A stretch of DNA of 64,000 bases, from contig NC_046676.1 in NCBI RefSeq assembly GCF_003369915.1, positions 13,374,001 to 13,438,000 on the forward strand. Reading direction: 5' to 3'. The translations under genes were made by a program, and so were the position numbers. Each line of letters starts with the position of its first letter. Position 1 is the first letter of the stretch. Positions 23,183-34,481 of this stretch are shown one piece after another. The notes below the pieces were generated by a model, which searched no databases, had not been told where the DNA came from, and worked only from the letters and a program-made list of their open reading frames with translations. The stretch is from Drosophila miranda. Its lineage: Eukaryota > Arthropoda > Insecta > Diptera > Drosophilidae.

Positions 23183-24695
23183 TTAGTACTTGTAACGATA
23201 AATGGCAACGCCAGCGACGCCAATCAATATAGAACCCATTAGATAGCCCAGAAGTTTCAGCTGCAAGCACACAAAAAAATAGAGTGTTTGAAGGCAGTTG
23301 TGTTAATTCTATTTTTGTGATTTAAGAACCTTGGAATTTTCCACGAGGGGTTGCTTTTCTCGGGCAGCAGTCTTTTTTTCCATTTTCTTGGCCTGGCCCA
23401 ACATCTTCTGATACATTTCTTTTTCGTTGTGTTGATCGCGACGCGCCTTGATGAAAAGCCTGGCCAGATCTTGTTGAACTCCGCGATTTTCAGGCTCGAG
23501 AGTAGCCACCTTTTGGAACAACTTAATGGCACCCTGCGTGTCGTTCTTGCCTTCCAGTATCTGGAGGGGATTACACCAAAATATTTGGTCACACACTAAG
23601 AACAGGAATAGAAACTATATTTTGTACTTACTCTTCCCTTGCGATACAAGGCCTTTGGGTTATTCGGCTGACATCGCAAGACATTCTCCACAGACTTGAG
23701 GGCTGCGTCGAAGGCCGAAATTTTGATCTGAGTCATGGCCATGTTGTTATAGACAATCAAACGATCATCCAGAATGGCCTGCATTTCACTGTTGGAGAGC
23801 TAGTCAAAGGGATCCATTAGAGTTCACTATCGGACACGTCACTATTCGTTTTACTCACTTGCAAATCTTCTTTGTCATATTCAGATTCCGGATCCCCATC
23901 TCGTGTGTCCAAATAGTCGAGAGCGCGTCTGTACAAGTGAATGGCAGTATTATATTCCAACCGCTTGAAAAAGTAGTTGGCACGCTCTTTCTTGCGGGTT
24001 CTGGAAAGGGAAAGAGTTTCTTGTGATCATGTGCTATGGACAGGGAGCTGTGCTTTAACAAACCCATATTTGCGGATCACTTCAAAGGTCTTCAGATCGG
24101 CAAACTCTTCGTATTTGCTATCCAGCAGCTCTATTTCATAAGTAAGCTGTAAGGTAGACATGAAGCTAAATTTTCATGATTTGGCTGGCTTCACACTTAC
24201 AAGCGCATTAGGTGGGACGATGAAGTCCCCGTCGTTGTCTTTTTTTAGCCCAAGCGTTCCGTAGCCAAATCTGGGATCCACAACCACTTCGGCGACTTCA
24301 CCAACTTTCAGCATGGGCAGTATCATATCCAAGCCCTGGGCCACCTCATAGTCGCCAACATGACACTGAAAGTTCTTTTCCTCCTCTACCACTTTGCCAT
24401 CCTCGAGTTTGCCGGTAAAACTTATGGTGACCAGTTCACCGCGACTGGGACTTTTGGCATCTTCCGGTGCCTTCTTGATGATGCGCTTTATCAGCTGCTT
24501 GTTGCCCAATATATCACATTCACTTTCACTCTCGGCCTCTTCTCCCTTATCCGTATCGCCGACAAGAGTCGATGTTGCTGATGTTTTTTCAGTGGCTTCA
24601 AAGGCTGCCTCGGCTGTGGCCTTACGTAAATCCTTCGTGTCTTCGGCATTCGTCAGATCCTCGAAGGAGCTGCTGCTAGATTTCTCCGTGTCCAT
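23183..24695 (-). CDS. zda: FKBP8 orthologue (zonda), tail-anchored immunophilin with TPRs
   Basis: Membrane-anchored FK506-binding protein of the FKBP8 group; the fly gene is linked to early autophagy steps. Six exons (24201-24695, 24064-24146, 23859-24000, 23632-23799, 23330-23560, 23183-23260) give 398 aa. An acidic, serine-rich N-terminus precedes one FKBP domain (for example VTISFTGKLEDG and MLKVGEVAEVVVDP). Tetratricopeptide helices follow (RANYFFKRLEYNTAIHLYRR, ALYRKG, AIKLFQK). The last exon encodes a C-terminal hydrophobic anchor (LLGYLMGSILIGVAGVAIY) followed by RYKY, typical of tail-anchored insertion in mitochondrial outer membrane or ER. All exon phases agree. A minus-strand motif 7 and a DRE lie upstream. 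Confidence 0.93.
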
Positions 24696-24937
24696 ATTTT
24701 CCTAGAAGACGAAAGTGTGTTAAATATTGGAACATGGAACAAAGGGCACTGGGAAAAGCGTGGTTAACGTATGACTTGGCGGACGTCCACGGTCACTTGC
24801 AACTGACCGGCAACTTACGCTAATATGTGCTCTCTTAATATTTGTGATTTTAAATAAAATATTCGAAAATAAATTGGAAAAAATTCACATTACAGCAAAA
24901 CGAAAAAATTTTACAATTTCACTGCATTTCACTGCTA

Positions 24938-24950
24938 GCTAGAGATGGGC
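24938..24950 (-). promoter_or_regulatory. zda: Core-promoter motif 7 of zda
   Basis: GCTAGAGATGGGC is an exact match to the reverse complement of Drosophila motif 7 (KNNCAKCNCTRNY). It lies about 245 bp before the zda ATG and points toward it. Confidence 0.6.
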
Positions 24951-25123
24951 AAAGTAGATATCTGCACAGTCAAATATCGGATAAATATTATATGTTGGCA
25001 CAAATTTAAACTTTCTCCACTTTCACTGAGATTCAAACAAATTCTTAACTGGCTAGCAAGAGAATATAAACAAAATAAACTGAGTGGCATCTGAATAAAT
25101 ATACGCACATATTCTCCGCCTAC

Positions 25124-25131
25124 TATCGATA
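25124..25131. promoter_or_regulatory. DNA replication-related element (DRE)
   Basis: TATCGATA, the palindromic DREF site, lies 430 bp upstream of zda. A second ATCGATAG word occurs about 15 bp further on. DRE and motif 7 commonly occur together in housekeeping fly promoters. Confidence 0.55.
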
Positions 25132-26458
25132 CCAGAACATCGATAGATCTGTCCGAGTGTAACCAGAGTGCGGAGAATCAAGTTCAATTTAAATTTCCGT
25201 TCACCGTTCATTAGCTTTCAACGGTTCGGTCGGTACACGGCTTCAGCGCGGTTCGTGATATCGAGATAAAACTTAAAATAAAAAGAACGCGTACGCATGC
25301 CACATACGTATAACGATGTAAACAAAGAGACAGCATATAAAAGGCGGTACAACGAGTGCATTTTACAGATACACACCCATGAGTGCGTATGTATGGATAA
25401 AGATACTGGCATACGAGTGCTTGTACACAAAGTGAAATCAGACTTCGGGCAGTAACAATATTTTGCAACTGAACAACGACAGCCACTATTGTTTACCATT
25501 TGTGCGATTCGTTTAAGCGTATTTCTGTGTTGACTGTGAAATTAACACTTTCCTATTGGGCCCAGAGGGGCGACTGCGGCCTGCCTGTCGCTATTTGTCC
25601 GATCAAATAGTATCATATTCCCCCAATGTGGTAATGGCAAACACAGTGGCTGCAACAAAGTTTTGGATTACTTCCTTCTGTCAGCTAATGGGGCTTATCT
25701 TGAACTTGATGATCCCGCTGCATTCGAGCATAAATCGAGCAATGCACTCGATTAACTTCATGACACAATTGACGGCATCAAGTTTCCCTGCGCTTCCTTG
25801 ATTAGCCATTTTCGCTTTTATTCATTCGCGAATGCGCAATCATTTTCCTACGGTTCGTTCGGGTGTGTTGTGAGCTGTGTGCGAAATCCGTCGTCCAACC
25901 TGTTCCACCTGCATTTCGCATGGGGCCTGGGACTGGGATCGGAATCGGATCGGGCACTCGGGGACTTGGGGCTGGGCTCGCTTGACTTGGCGCTGCTCGG
26001 GCTTTTCTTTACGTAACGCCGCTGGTCAACCTAGTTTCGGCTGTTATTTTCACTCTTTGCCGACTGCATTCGCCAGTCATCCATGTCCAGAGCCACAGAG
26101 TCGAGTGGCTCCTCCTCCCGCCGGCTCCTCCACTGGAAGACCAGCAGCAGCAGCGGCAGCAACAGAAGCAGCACGTTTTTATTATCGCACATTTCCCTTG
26201 CGGAATATTAATAAGCAAACCCAATACGAGTACTTTGAGGAAATGTAAATCCATAGTTCGTTGGCCAAGTAAACCTGTTCCCCCCGAAGCCCCCCCATGC
26301 CACCAAGCCCTCAGGCTCAGTGACACCCAAAACGGAAATCACTTTATGCATAGCCAAGTGAATCACATCAATTACCTTAATAACAGAAATACTCGTTTCT
26401 GAATTCTATTCGGTTTAGTTAGAAGCATTTATTCATCGGATCTGTGCCAATTCTCGCG
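25132..26458. other. Intergenic region between zda and karl
   Basis: About 1.3 kb with several short chance frames on both strands but none with domain character, a consistent codon pattern or splice support. It probably holds karl regulatory sequence. Confidence 0.5.
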
Positions 26459-26465
26459 TATAAAG
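26459..26465 (+). promoter_or_regulatory. karl: TATA box of karl
   Basis: TATAAAG lies 89 bp upstream of the karl ATG. An Inr-like GCATTC is found about 28 bp downstream at 26486-26491, the spacing expected for a TATA/Inr promoter. Confidence 0.6.
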
Positions 26466-26547
26466 CGCCAGATCACATTCAAAGAGCATTCAAAGTGAAA
26501 TCAAATTGGAAAAGAAAAGAAACGAAAAGAAATACAATCAAGCAATC

Positions 26548-28812
26548 ATGGGCAAGCAAACGTTTCGCCATATTTCGCCATTTGGAATGGTGATGGTCTC
26601 AAGTGTGTTCCTACTGACCTTTGTGGCGGAGACAAGTGCCTATGGATTTGGACGTTGCCCGAACTATCCATCGATGCCAAAGTTCAATATGAGTCGTGTA
26701 AGTTCAACATCGTGCGGATCTCTAAAATCTGAATCATCTCAATAAAACAGTCGGTTGGAGAACTATGCATTCCATGAATGATAAATATATGATATATATT
26801 CTGTAAATGATTTCGTTGAGACCACTTTCTGATGTAGGTCATTGTCCAATTTGTGAATTAAATATGCCACCCCATCATAGATATTACCTAAGATCAAACT
26901 TTACAAACCCTTTCCAATTCCTTTAATTTGTACTACCACTGTCCTTACAGTTTTGAGATGCACCGTAAATACAGCGCATTATTCGGCGAAGAGAGGGGGA
27001 TCCAAAAACAAATTTAAACCTGTCGCCTTTTCAATTAATTAGCACAAGGCGGCCGAAGACCTTTCTTCATTTTATGGATTGTGCATAAAGATGAACTTGA
27101 ACCAATTTAAGGCCATAAAATCCGATCCATCCCCAATGTAAAAATGCAAACCAGTTTTACAGAAGGAGACACACTACACACACACACAAAAGCTTTACGA
27201 GCATGATGGCCTGGCCTGGCCTGTCTGTCCGTCCGTCCGATGGTAAACAAGCCACTTACTTGTGTTTTTTTGGAAAAAATAAAAAAAAAAGTAAATCCAC
27301 AGTTTCCAATAGAAACGGCATTCATAGGCATGCCAAGGACAACAAAGTGAACTAATTGCAGAGCCCCATTAGGAGGGGACCCGACGGGGACGGGGACGGG
27401 GACGGGGACCACCAGTGCCAATAGTGCCACTGTTGCTGTTGGGGTACAATCAATTTAGCAGCACGAATTAAATTGATTGAGCCTTGATTTGCATAAACGA
27501 TAATCTCTCATAATTTGCTAGGCGAGAGCTCGCTCCGTCACCACATAATCATCCAATTGAGCTCTGGACGGGCGTAAATAAAACATCATTTGATATCATT
27601 AGCGACCGCCCCCCCCCCATTCGCCCAGCTCTGAACTGCTGACCCAGGGGCAAAGACCTCGCCTCGTCATCCACAGATGCATCATAAAGCCGTCTCGACT
27701 GCTTCTTCGTGTGACTTTGAACTGCAAGAAGCTAAATGTCTGATGACGGTGCCGCCGCTACTCTTCTTTTTTAATCGTCAGCCATGAAAACCAGTTCCAA
27801 CACAAAAATGTTTATGTTTTACGCATTATTTGCTAAATGGTGAATGCTAGCGCGGAAGAAGGGGGGTGACTTGTTGTAGTAGTAACCCAGTTAACGCGAG
27901 AGAAACGCAGGTAAAGCGCGTGCCAGCACAAGAAAGGGCCCAACTTTCGGAACCACTCAGCTGCGATCTAATTAGTTCTGGGGTTATCCGAACGATAATT
28001 CTATACTACCCATAGTTATTTAATAAATGAATGAATGAGTACCTTGAGTAAACATTTCTTTGTTACCAGCATCCATTATACACCCATAGATGTTGATAGT
28101 TTGCCTTAAAAGAAAAGACGTACAACGTTTTAACATATCTTAGATAATGCTGAAAAAATAAAAAACTTATTTGCTTAATTTCAGGTTCTGGGCCATTGGT
28201 ATGAGGTAGAACGTTCGTTTTACCTTCCAGAGATTGCTTCGGGCTGCACCACATTCCAGTTCGAGCCGTACAACAAGGGGGAGCAATCCAAGTTCCAAAA
28301 TTTCAAGCTAGGGGTGGCCATCAAGAACATCAATCGTATGTGAGTAGAGCCAAACCGATCATACATATTCAGCTTTATTAGCTAGTGTTATCCTCTGTAG
28401 AACTGGCAATCCGAATGTGAATATAGGCTACGCTACGCCCGAGAACAGCAGATCCTCCATCATGGATTTCAAGGTGAGACTTCCCTTTCGTTCGCTGCTT
28501 AAACACTTTCATTATTATCATTAATGCTTACTTGGGTAGTTTACCACTCGATTCCCGGATGTGATTGCCCGTCTGTTGCCCGGCTCTGGAAAGTACCAAG
28601 TGCTCTATACGGACTATGAGAACTTTGCCATCCTTTGGTCCTGCGGCAGCATTGGCTCCCTGGGCCATTCCGATCAGATATGGATATTGGGGCGTGATCG
28701 CGACTTCGAAGTCGACATACGCTCCAAAGTCTACGATGTGCTCAAGAGACTCTCGCTAGATCCGGACAGACTAATCATCAGCAAAAACAAAAACTGCCCC
28801 GAGGTGCTCTGA
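26548..28812 (+). CDS. karl: Karl, secreted lipocalin (apolipoprotein D-like)
   Basis: Secreted lipocalin that should carry small hydrophobic ligands. Four exons (26548-26697, 28185-28339, 28401-28473, 28540-28812) give 216 aa, normal for the family. Exon 1 encodes a signal peptide with hydrophobic core MVMVSSVFLLTFVAE and the start of the mature chain (GRCPNYPSMPKFNMSR). The first lipocalin signature (GxW) is GHWYEVERSF at the start of exon 2. The second conserved region is the TDY block (YTDYENFAILWSC), followed by a DRD motif of the third region. Cysteines at GRCPNY, SGCTTF, WSCGS and KNCPEV fit the two lipocalin disulphides. Intron 1 is unusually long (about 1.5 kb) and may be regulatory. 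The stop is TGA, followed by only a short open stretch. Confidence 0.93.
26698..28184 (+). other. karl: Long first intron of karl
   Basis: About 1.5 kb without a credible gene. It contains a GTCC run (about 27,225), four GACGGG-type units (about 27,387-27,411), an A-run, and a C-tract near 27,608. These are simple repeats. Regulatory function is only a guess. Confidence 0.55.
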
Positions 28813-29156
28813 AAAAACAGCTCCATGGATCATCCCCATTTGTACATTTAGGTTCTCATTTGGTTAAGGAAAATATTGAATTTCATGCCTAATCATTTAG
28901 GCTCTGTGATATCGAGGAGTGTGAATCGGAGGCGAGGCGGGAGTCGTGAAATCCAAATACAAAAACAAATTACTACAAAGAATCTGTATCTGCAATGCAT
29001 TGGGGGATTTTCGCTATATCACTTAACACGGTGATCCTAATTAATCGGGAATAATTAGTATTTACAGCCGGAGTCCAAGTCCCGAAGTTCCGATTGAGGC
29101 TCTGTCCCAGTCGCAATTGAAAAACTGATCGAAAAGGTTCTCTAAGAGGAAGGAAA
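28813..29156. other. Gap between karl and the glycine-rich gene
   Basis: About 340 bp that should hold the karl 3' UTR and the upstream promoter of the next gene. No TATA box or other clear motif was found. Confidence 0.5.
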
Positions 29157-29582
29157 ATGTCAAGATTGTGGATTTTGCTATGCCTGGCTCTGCTTTTGGT
29201 TCCCTGGCAGATGTCTGAGGCCAGAGGAGGAGGGGGAGGGGGAGGTGGACACGGCGGTGGAGCTGGAGGTGGACACGGCGGTGGACATGGTGGTGGACAC
29301 GGTGGCGGACGCGGCGGTGGATTCGGCGGTGGACGCGGCGTTGGATTCGGCGGTGGATACGGCGGTGGACGCGGCGGTGGATACGGCGGTGGATACGGCG
29401 GTGGACGCGGAGGTGGAGGGCGTGGTCGATACGGGGGCGGTGGAGGATACTATGGCTACGGCGGATATGGACGCTATAGAGGCTATGGATACGGAGGCAT
29501 TTTACCTGTGCCCTTGCCTATTCCCCTGCCGGTGGCCTACAGCGGATGCTACTACGACGACTACGGCTACTACACATGCTGA
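29157..29582 (+). CDS. Glycine-rich secreted protein
   Basis: Single-exon frame of 141 aa. The N-terminus is a good signal peptide (MSRLWILLCLALLLVPWQ) with likely cleavage near MSEARGG. The mature chain is dominated by GGG/GGH/GGR/GGY repeats, first His-rich, then Arg-rich, then Tyr-rich. A proline-valine stretch follows (ILPVPLPIPLPV), and the end is SGCYYDDYGYYTC, giving two cysteines. Such composition is seen in insect cuticle, eggshell, silk-like and some antimicrobial glycine-rich proteins, so the exact role is unknown. An alternative frame across the same repeats (29245-29589) is a shadow. The triplet repeat coding invites length variation. The gene lies between karl and Nrk. Confidence 0.75.
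   Translation: MSRLWILLCLALLLVPWQMSEARGGGGGGGGHGGGAGGGHGGGHGGGHGGGRGGGFGGGRGVGFGGGYGGGRGGGYGGGYGGGRGGGGRGRYGGGGGYYGYGGYGRYRGYGYGGILPVPLPIPLPVAYSGCYYDDYGYYTC
29225..29440 (+). repeat. GGCGGTGGA-type tandem coding repeat
   Basis: Degenerate 9-18 bp units of GGC GGT GGA NNC encode the GGGX runs of the glycine-rich protein. Slippage-prone. Confidence 0.7.
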
Positions 29583-30394
29583 GGAGTAGTGCGGAGCTGG
29601 GTACGATTATGAGTGGGGTTTATTTATACAAATTACATTCAACATTTTAGTTACAAATTCTGATTATGTAAATGTCCCAAGAAAGTGAGGCTGTAGACAG
29701 TTCTCTAAATATTTCATATTCGTTATTGTTTTGATGGTCTTCGGTGTGTGTGTGGTTCCTGTTGCACAATTCAGCATTTTGTATACATACTGAGTTAAGT
29801 TTTTTTGTGGAGTGCTTGGACTCTGGCTCACCATGCCAGTAGTGGCCTGCTTAATCCTAGTAAAAACCCATTAAAATGCAATCTACATACATATGGTTAT
29901 ATGGAAAACTTAGGACTACGGATATGAGTACGGCTACCATCCGAGTGGCTGACATGCATGATGCGTTCGTTGTGGCAAATTAAGTCGAGTAGAGACTAGA
30001 CCCCAGTCAGAGGGGAGCCTTTTGATGAATATAACAAAATAGTACCAAGATTACGGAAGGCTGCGCGTGGAAGCATCCAAATTAGAGACATCAATTCCTT
30101 AGAGATATGGAATGGAACCTTGCAGGGTTCACAACTGTTTAACTTGACTGAAGCACAATCTGCCTGCCCCTCTGGTCTGGGATATCAGTATATCAACTAT
30201 ATATATCAGTGGTATATGTGTATAAAAGGGTGTTTCTTGTATATAATCGTTGTATTGCCTGCCCCGGAAGACTACGGACGAGCATTCTGATTACGATTTA
30301 TGGATTACGGATTCATTGCAAACGTGTGAAACGCGACGGAGTTATTGCTGTTGCTCGGATTCGATTGATCTACATCCAGATCGCTTCACATGCT
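29583..30394. other. Intergenic region between glycine-rich gene and Nrk 3' end
   Basis: About 800 bp with no supported frame. It should contain the 3' UTRs of two convergent genes. Confidence 0.5.
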
Positions 30395-32815
30395 CTAGAG
30401 CATGGCCTTGCACTCGTTCTCTGCTATGCTGTGCTGGATGCAGTGGTTTATCTCGGCAAAGCCCGGTCGCTCGCTGGACTTGCGGTTCCAGCAGCGACGC
30501 ATCAGGGCGTAGACGGAGAGCGGCGTGTTGTCCGGACAGCCGAGAACATTGCCCTCCTTGATGTACTTGATGACCTCCTCGTGGGTGAGCCCAAAGTACG
30601 GCTGCAGGGCGAAGGAGAAGATCTCCCAGAGCACGATGCCGTAGGCCCACACATCCGACTCCAGCGAGAACTTGTTGTACAGAATGCTCTCGAGCGGCAT
30701 CCAGCGGATAGGTATGAAGTCGTTCTCGTCGCCCTTGTAGTAGTCCTGCAGATAGATCTTGTGCGATAGTCCGAAGTCGGCTATCTTCACCGTCATGTGC
30801 TCGTTGATCAGGCAGTTGCGAGTGGCCAGGTCGCGGTGTACGAACTTCCGCTCCGCCAGGTAGAGCATTCCCGATGCAATATCGGCGGCCATTTGCAGCA
30901 GGTGCTTCTCGTTCAGCTGCAGCCGGTCACGGGGCTGGGCCTGGTGGGTGGCAAAGGGTGAGCAGGCGCGCAGGAACTCGCTGAGATCTCCTGGTGCCAT
31001 GTACTCGAAGAGCAGGCACATGGGCCGGCCCAGGGCGCACACACCCAGCAGCTTCACGATGTTCGGATGCTCAAATTCGGCCAGCAGGCAGGCTTCCCGC
31101 TCGAAATCCATTTGCATCTGATCGCTGGCATCGTCCTTGAGCATCTTGACGGCCACCAGGAGATCGTCCTGGCCGGGCACCAGACCCGGGGCCTTGGCCT
31201 GGAACACCCGACCGAAGGCGCCCTGTCCCAGGGAGCGCACGTACACAATATCGCCGCGTGGATACTCCAGCTTCTCCAGACGAGCATTCTGTTGGCCCTT
31301 GCTATCCTGAATGGCCACCGTGGTGAGGGTGACACAGTTGCTGTGGATGGTGGCCGTGCTGCGGATGGTGCCCCACTTGGCCAGTGTGTTGGTATTTGCT
31401 CCTCCTAGTGTCTCTCGACTGGTCGCCAAGTTGCCTCCGCACTCACCGGCCCTCATCGAGGCATTGCAATCACCCCCGCCAGTGCCAGATCCTGGTCCAG
31501 TTCCTCCCGGCGGCTGGGAGTAGTCCTTGTGCTTGGAAAGCTTGTATATCAGCAATATCATCAGATGGAGGGCCACGATCCCAATGAAACCGATCCCCGC
31601 CAGCAGGAAAATCATTGAGGGGGTGAAGAACTTCTCCATCTTGATGGGCGTGTTCATGTCGTTGGCATTGGGATCCACATAGTCGGCTGGGAAGAAGTAA
31701 ACAAAGATGAGCTCCTGTTAGAAGGAAAGAAACAGCTCGACTCACGGCATATGGGAAGGTCGCAGTGCTGCCAGCGCACGGATTCGTCCACCGTGTAACA
31801 CCAGGGCTGCTCCTCCTCTCCACCCGCATTTCGGCAGTAGTTCTCGCCCTCCAGAAGCTGTGGAAACACCAGGGGTGGCTGGATGTGCTTGTGTGGATGC
31901 TGTGTGTCCCAGCGCTGGCAGGGAATGCCCGATTTGGTCACGTTCATAGTTCCTAGATAAAATCGGCCGTTGCCATTTCGGCAATCGTCTGTCAATGCAA
32001 GAAAATTTCATATTAGGAGCGTTTAGGAGCGATCTCTCAGCGATGGGGGTAGGACCAACTCACAGCTAGCTTCCGACTCCTTGATCTCCGTGAGGCCTAT
32101 GTAGGAACAGTTCGGCCGCCGCATGGAGGTGTCGTAGTGCGGCAGAGCAGAGCAGTTGGGCAGCCGGAAGGAGCCCCGACTCTTGATGAACATGTTGCGC
32201 TCCTTTTTCTCCTCGATGAGCACCCAATCGTTGTAGCAGAACTGCAGATGGGTGGCCTGGCAGTCCTCGAAGCAGAGCGGAGCCTTCACAGCTTGTCCGT
32301 CCTCCACATGGCAGTTGGGAAACGCATAGGCGCACAGCATTTTCTGTAGGGGATCGATCGAAAGGAATATATAAGACACCAACACAGGGTGGGCTCAGTG
32401 GGCTGCTCACCTCAGCCGCCTCGCGGCACAGACCGGTGAGGTCGCTAATCAGCTCGTCCCACAGCGCCGTTGTGGTCTGCTCATTCTTCCAGCCACCCGT
32501 TGGGTCGTCCAGGCTGTACCACACCTGGCCGACAATGTACTGCTTGCACACCTTGCCGTTGTAGGGAGCACAGTAGCCATTGTCCTCAGCCCGTTCCCTG
32601 TCGTGCTCGTGATGACGCTGGTGCTGGTGGTGGCGCCGGGCTGGCTCCTCGATGGCGTTCATCGAGTTGGCGTGCACTGCACTGGTATTTAAGAACACGC
32701 ACAGCCCCAAGGAAACCACAAAAACCAACAAACTCGGTATTTTCCTCATCCCCAAAGCTGGCCCCAAGCCCATACCCCCAACGCCACCCACTCCCACCCT
32801 CAACCGGGCAGCCAT
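30395..32815 (-). CDS. Nrk: Nrk, neurospecific receptor tyrosine kinase (Ror/MuSK group)
   Basis: Receptor tyrosine kinase expressed in the nervous system. Four exons (32411-32815, 32064-32343, 31746-31988, 30395-31686) give 739 aa from the first Met. Domains in order: signal peptide, a Frizzled-type cysteine-rich region (from [12 protein letters not shown] to CFEDC), a kringle (CRNGNGRFY through [17 protein letters not shown]), one membrane helix ([20 protein letters not shown]), then a tyrosine kinase with [26 protein letters not shown] and DFGLSHKIY. Activation-loop tyrosines appear as DYYKGD. An Ig domain, present in vertebrate Ror and MuSK, is absent. The Met at 32749 ([20 protein letters not shown]) gives a better signal peptide than the upstream Met and may be the real start. 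Confidence 0.95.
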
Positions 32816-33173
32816 GGCTGCGTTTCTGTATATGCACGGCAGAAGCTTTGTTTTGCGGACACTTTCTAAACGAAATTGTCACTGGGATTACCAATTTCAC
32901 TCATCTCACACAGCTCCAGGCGGATGCACTGGCTCTCCTGCTAATCTTTAGCCACTTTCTGGGAAAATTTGAGTGACGAAACCCGGGGAAATCAGTTTAT
33001 TTTCGCAATGTTATTCTCCCGTCGACGACGCCTTTTCACCGAATACCACAAAAGTTGGCGACGACAGGCCAACGGACTGGGCCACGCACAGGGGTTCACA
33101 GGGGTGGTTTCTACCTCAAGAACAGGGTTGTTAAATGCGCGGCAAAAGCCAAGGCAAAGGGGAGGCCCTTGAC
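32816..33173. other. Nrk upstream region and ND-MWFE downstream gap
   Basis: About 360 bp. No separate gene or recognisable core-promoter motif was found. It should contain the Nrk 5' UTR and promoter. Confidence 0.5.
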
Positions 33174-33179
33174 TTTATT
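33174..33179 (-). terminator. ND-MWFE: Distal polyadenylation signal of ND-MWFE
   Basis: AATAAA on the minus strand, 43 bases past the stop of the distal terminal exon. Confidence 0.6.
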
Positions 33180-33221
33180 CTGAATTGAAATTACAGTATA
33201 CATGTTTCATTTTGGATTGAT

Positions 33222-33317
33222 CTAATTTTCCTGATCGGGATCATCACCCACATTGAAATCTTCATTCTGCTCCTTGTTCTGATCGTCTTCTTCATCATCG
33301 GGAATGGCGTCAAGTCC
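33222..33317 (-). CDS. ND-MWFE: Alternative distal last exon of ND-MWFE
   Basis: A 96-bp exon with a polypyrimidine tract and acceptor (TTTCTAG) and phase 0. It encodes GLDAIPDDEEDDQNKEQNED and 11 more residues, then TAG. Its first seven codons spell the same GLDAIPD as the proximal last exon, with differing bases, so it looks like a duplicated exon that gained a long acidic tail. Joined to exons 1 and 2 it gives 93 aa. Confidence 0.65.
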   Translation of the reverse strand, partial: GLDAIPDDEEDDQNKEQNEDFNVGDDPDQEN

Positions 33318-33413
33318 CTAGAAAGAGAGGAGGGCTGGGTATAGATCTGGGCAATGGAAGGAAAACTACAGGAAAACTCTACAACGACCAATCTTTCACT
33401 TCCGCACTTTACG

Positions 33414-33419
33414 TTTATT
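33414..33419 (-). terminator. ND-MWFE: Proximal polyadenylation signal of ND-MWFE
   Basis: AATAAA on the minus strand, 44 bases past the stop of the proximal terminal exon and before the distal exon. Confidence 0.6.
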
Positions 33420-33462
33420 CACTTTTGCGCTTAAGTTTTAAAGAAATTTCACTTAAATCAAC

Positions 33463-34068
33463 TTATTCCTTCTTCTCGTCTGGTATGGCATCGAGGCCCT
33501 GCAAGTAAATGAATTGTTTCTCAATACAGAGGATCGGCTGTGGAAACTTTAAATGAACGTGCGTAACGATAAGGAAATTAAGCGACCCAACACCAATGAA
33601 GTATAACAAGGCGGAAATAACAAAAAAAAAAACAAAACGAAACACTGTCCAACAATATTATGATGAGGAATGGAATGCAGAGAATACGAAAACACTGATC
33701 AACTAATAGCACTTACATTCATCAAGTACGGATTATCGGTCAGTCGGAAGTCGCGTTGGTACATCACACGGCTGAAACGCTCGTCCATGTTGCGACGGAA
33801 GGCCTGCGGGAGTAAAAGGAAACCATTAGAAATCATTGCCAGAAAACTATTTGCCACAAGCTGCACATCCGCGGAGCTTGGAATATGTTTAATAAATTCC
33901 GAATAGTGCCCAATTAACTGTGGTTATATAAGAATTGGGAATCGCTCGGACAGGAGCGGTCTAACTCACATTGCCCAGCGTCAGCTTCTGCACGCCGTAC
34001 ATGGCGTAAATGGGCACGGACAGAAGCACGGTGATGATAGCGGCGCCAGGTAGGATTTCGAACCACAT
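33463..34068 (-). CDS. ND-MWFE: NADH dehydrogenase (complex I) subunit MWFE / NDUFA1
   Basis: Small supernumerary subunit of mitochondrial complex I, needed for membrane-arm assembly. Three exons (33970-34068, 33717-33803, 33463-33498) give 73 aa, close to the 70 of human NDUFA1. The N-terminus MWFEILPG is the family hallmark, followed by one membrane helix (AAIITVLLSVPIYAMYGV). The matrix/intermembrane part has FRRNMDERFSRVMYQRDFRL and DNPYLMN, and the end is GLDAIPDEKKE, comparable to GLENID in the human protein. A second possible last exon lies at 33222-33317. The gene is divergent from MetRS, with about 410 bp between starts. Confidence 0.93.
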
Positions 34069-34481
34069 CTTGCCAAGAAAAGTTGTCTTGTTATTTTTTG
34101 CACGAACGGAAAACAGACACGGACAAATCAGCTGTTTGGCAGTCAATTTATGATTAACCCATTTTCGAGCAGTGGGTACTTAAATGCACACACGCATGTT
34201 ATGAAACTTGAAGAATTTTAGCGCAGTTCAGGTGAAAGATAGTGTGATTTTTTTTAAGTTCATAGGAAAGAAGCATGGACCTACAAGAAGAATTTACCGT
34301 CGTATATATTTTCCGCCATTTACCGCAAGTAGTTTATCTGTTTAAAAATAGGGGGGTTAAGTGGGTTAAGTTCGTTCAAGGTGCTGTTGACCAATTCGCG
34401 TGCGTGTGCGGTGCAGAAATTCGTAAAGATTTTTACCCTCTTTTGCCACGTAAATTGAATTAAAAGTTGGATCTCGGCAAG
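34069..34481. other. Divergent promoter region of ND-MWFE and MetRS
   Basis: About 410 bp between two divergently transcribed housekeeping genes, so a shared promoter region is likely. No TATA box, DRE or motif 1 match was clear. Confidence 0.5.

Noticed and set aside
25556-26326. Frames between zda and karl
   Set aside because: Short, repetitive, and open on several frames at once; no acceptor or donor links them to karl.
29245-29589. Second open frame across the glycine-rich repeat
   Set aside because: It is a shadow produced by the repeat periodicity and has no signal peptide.
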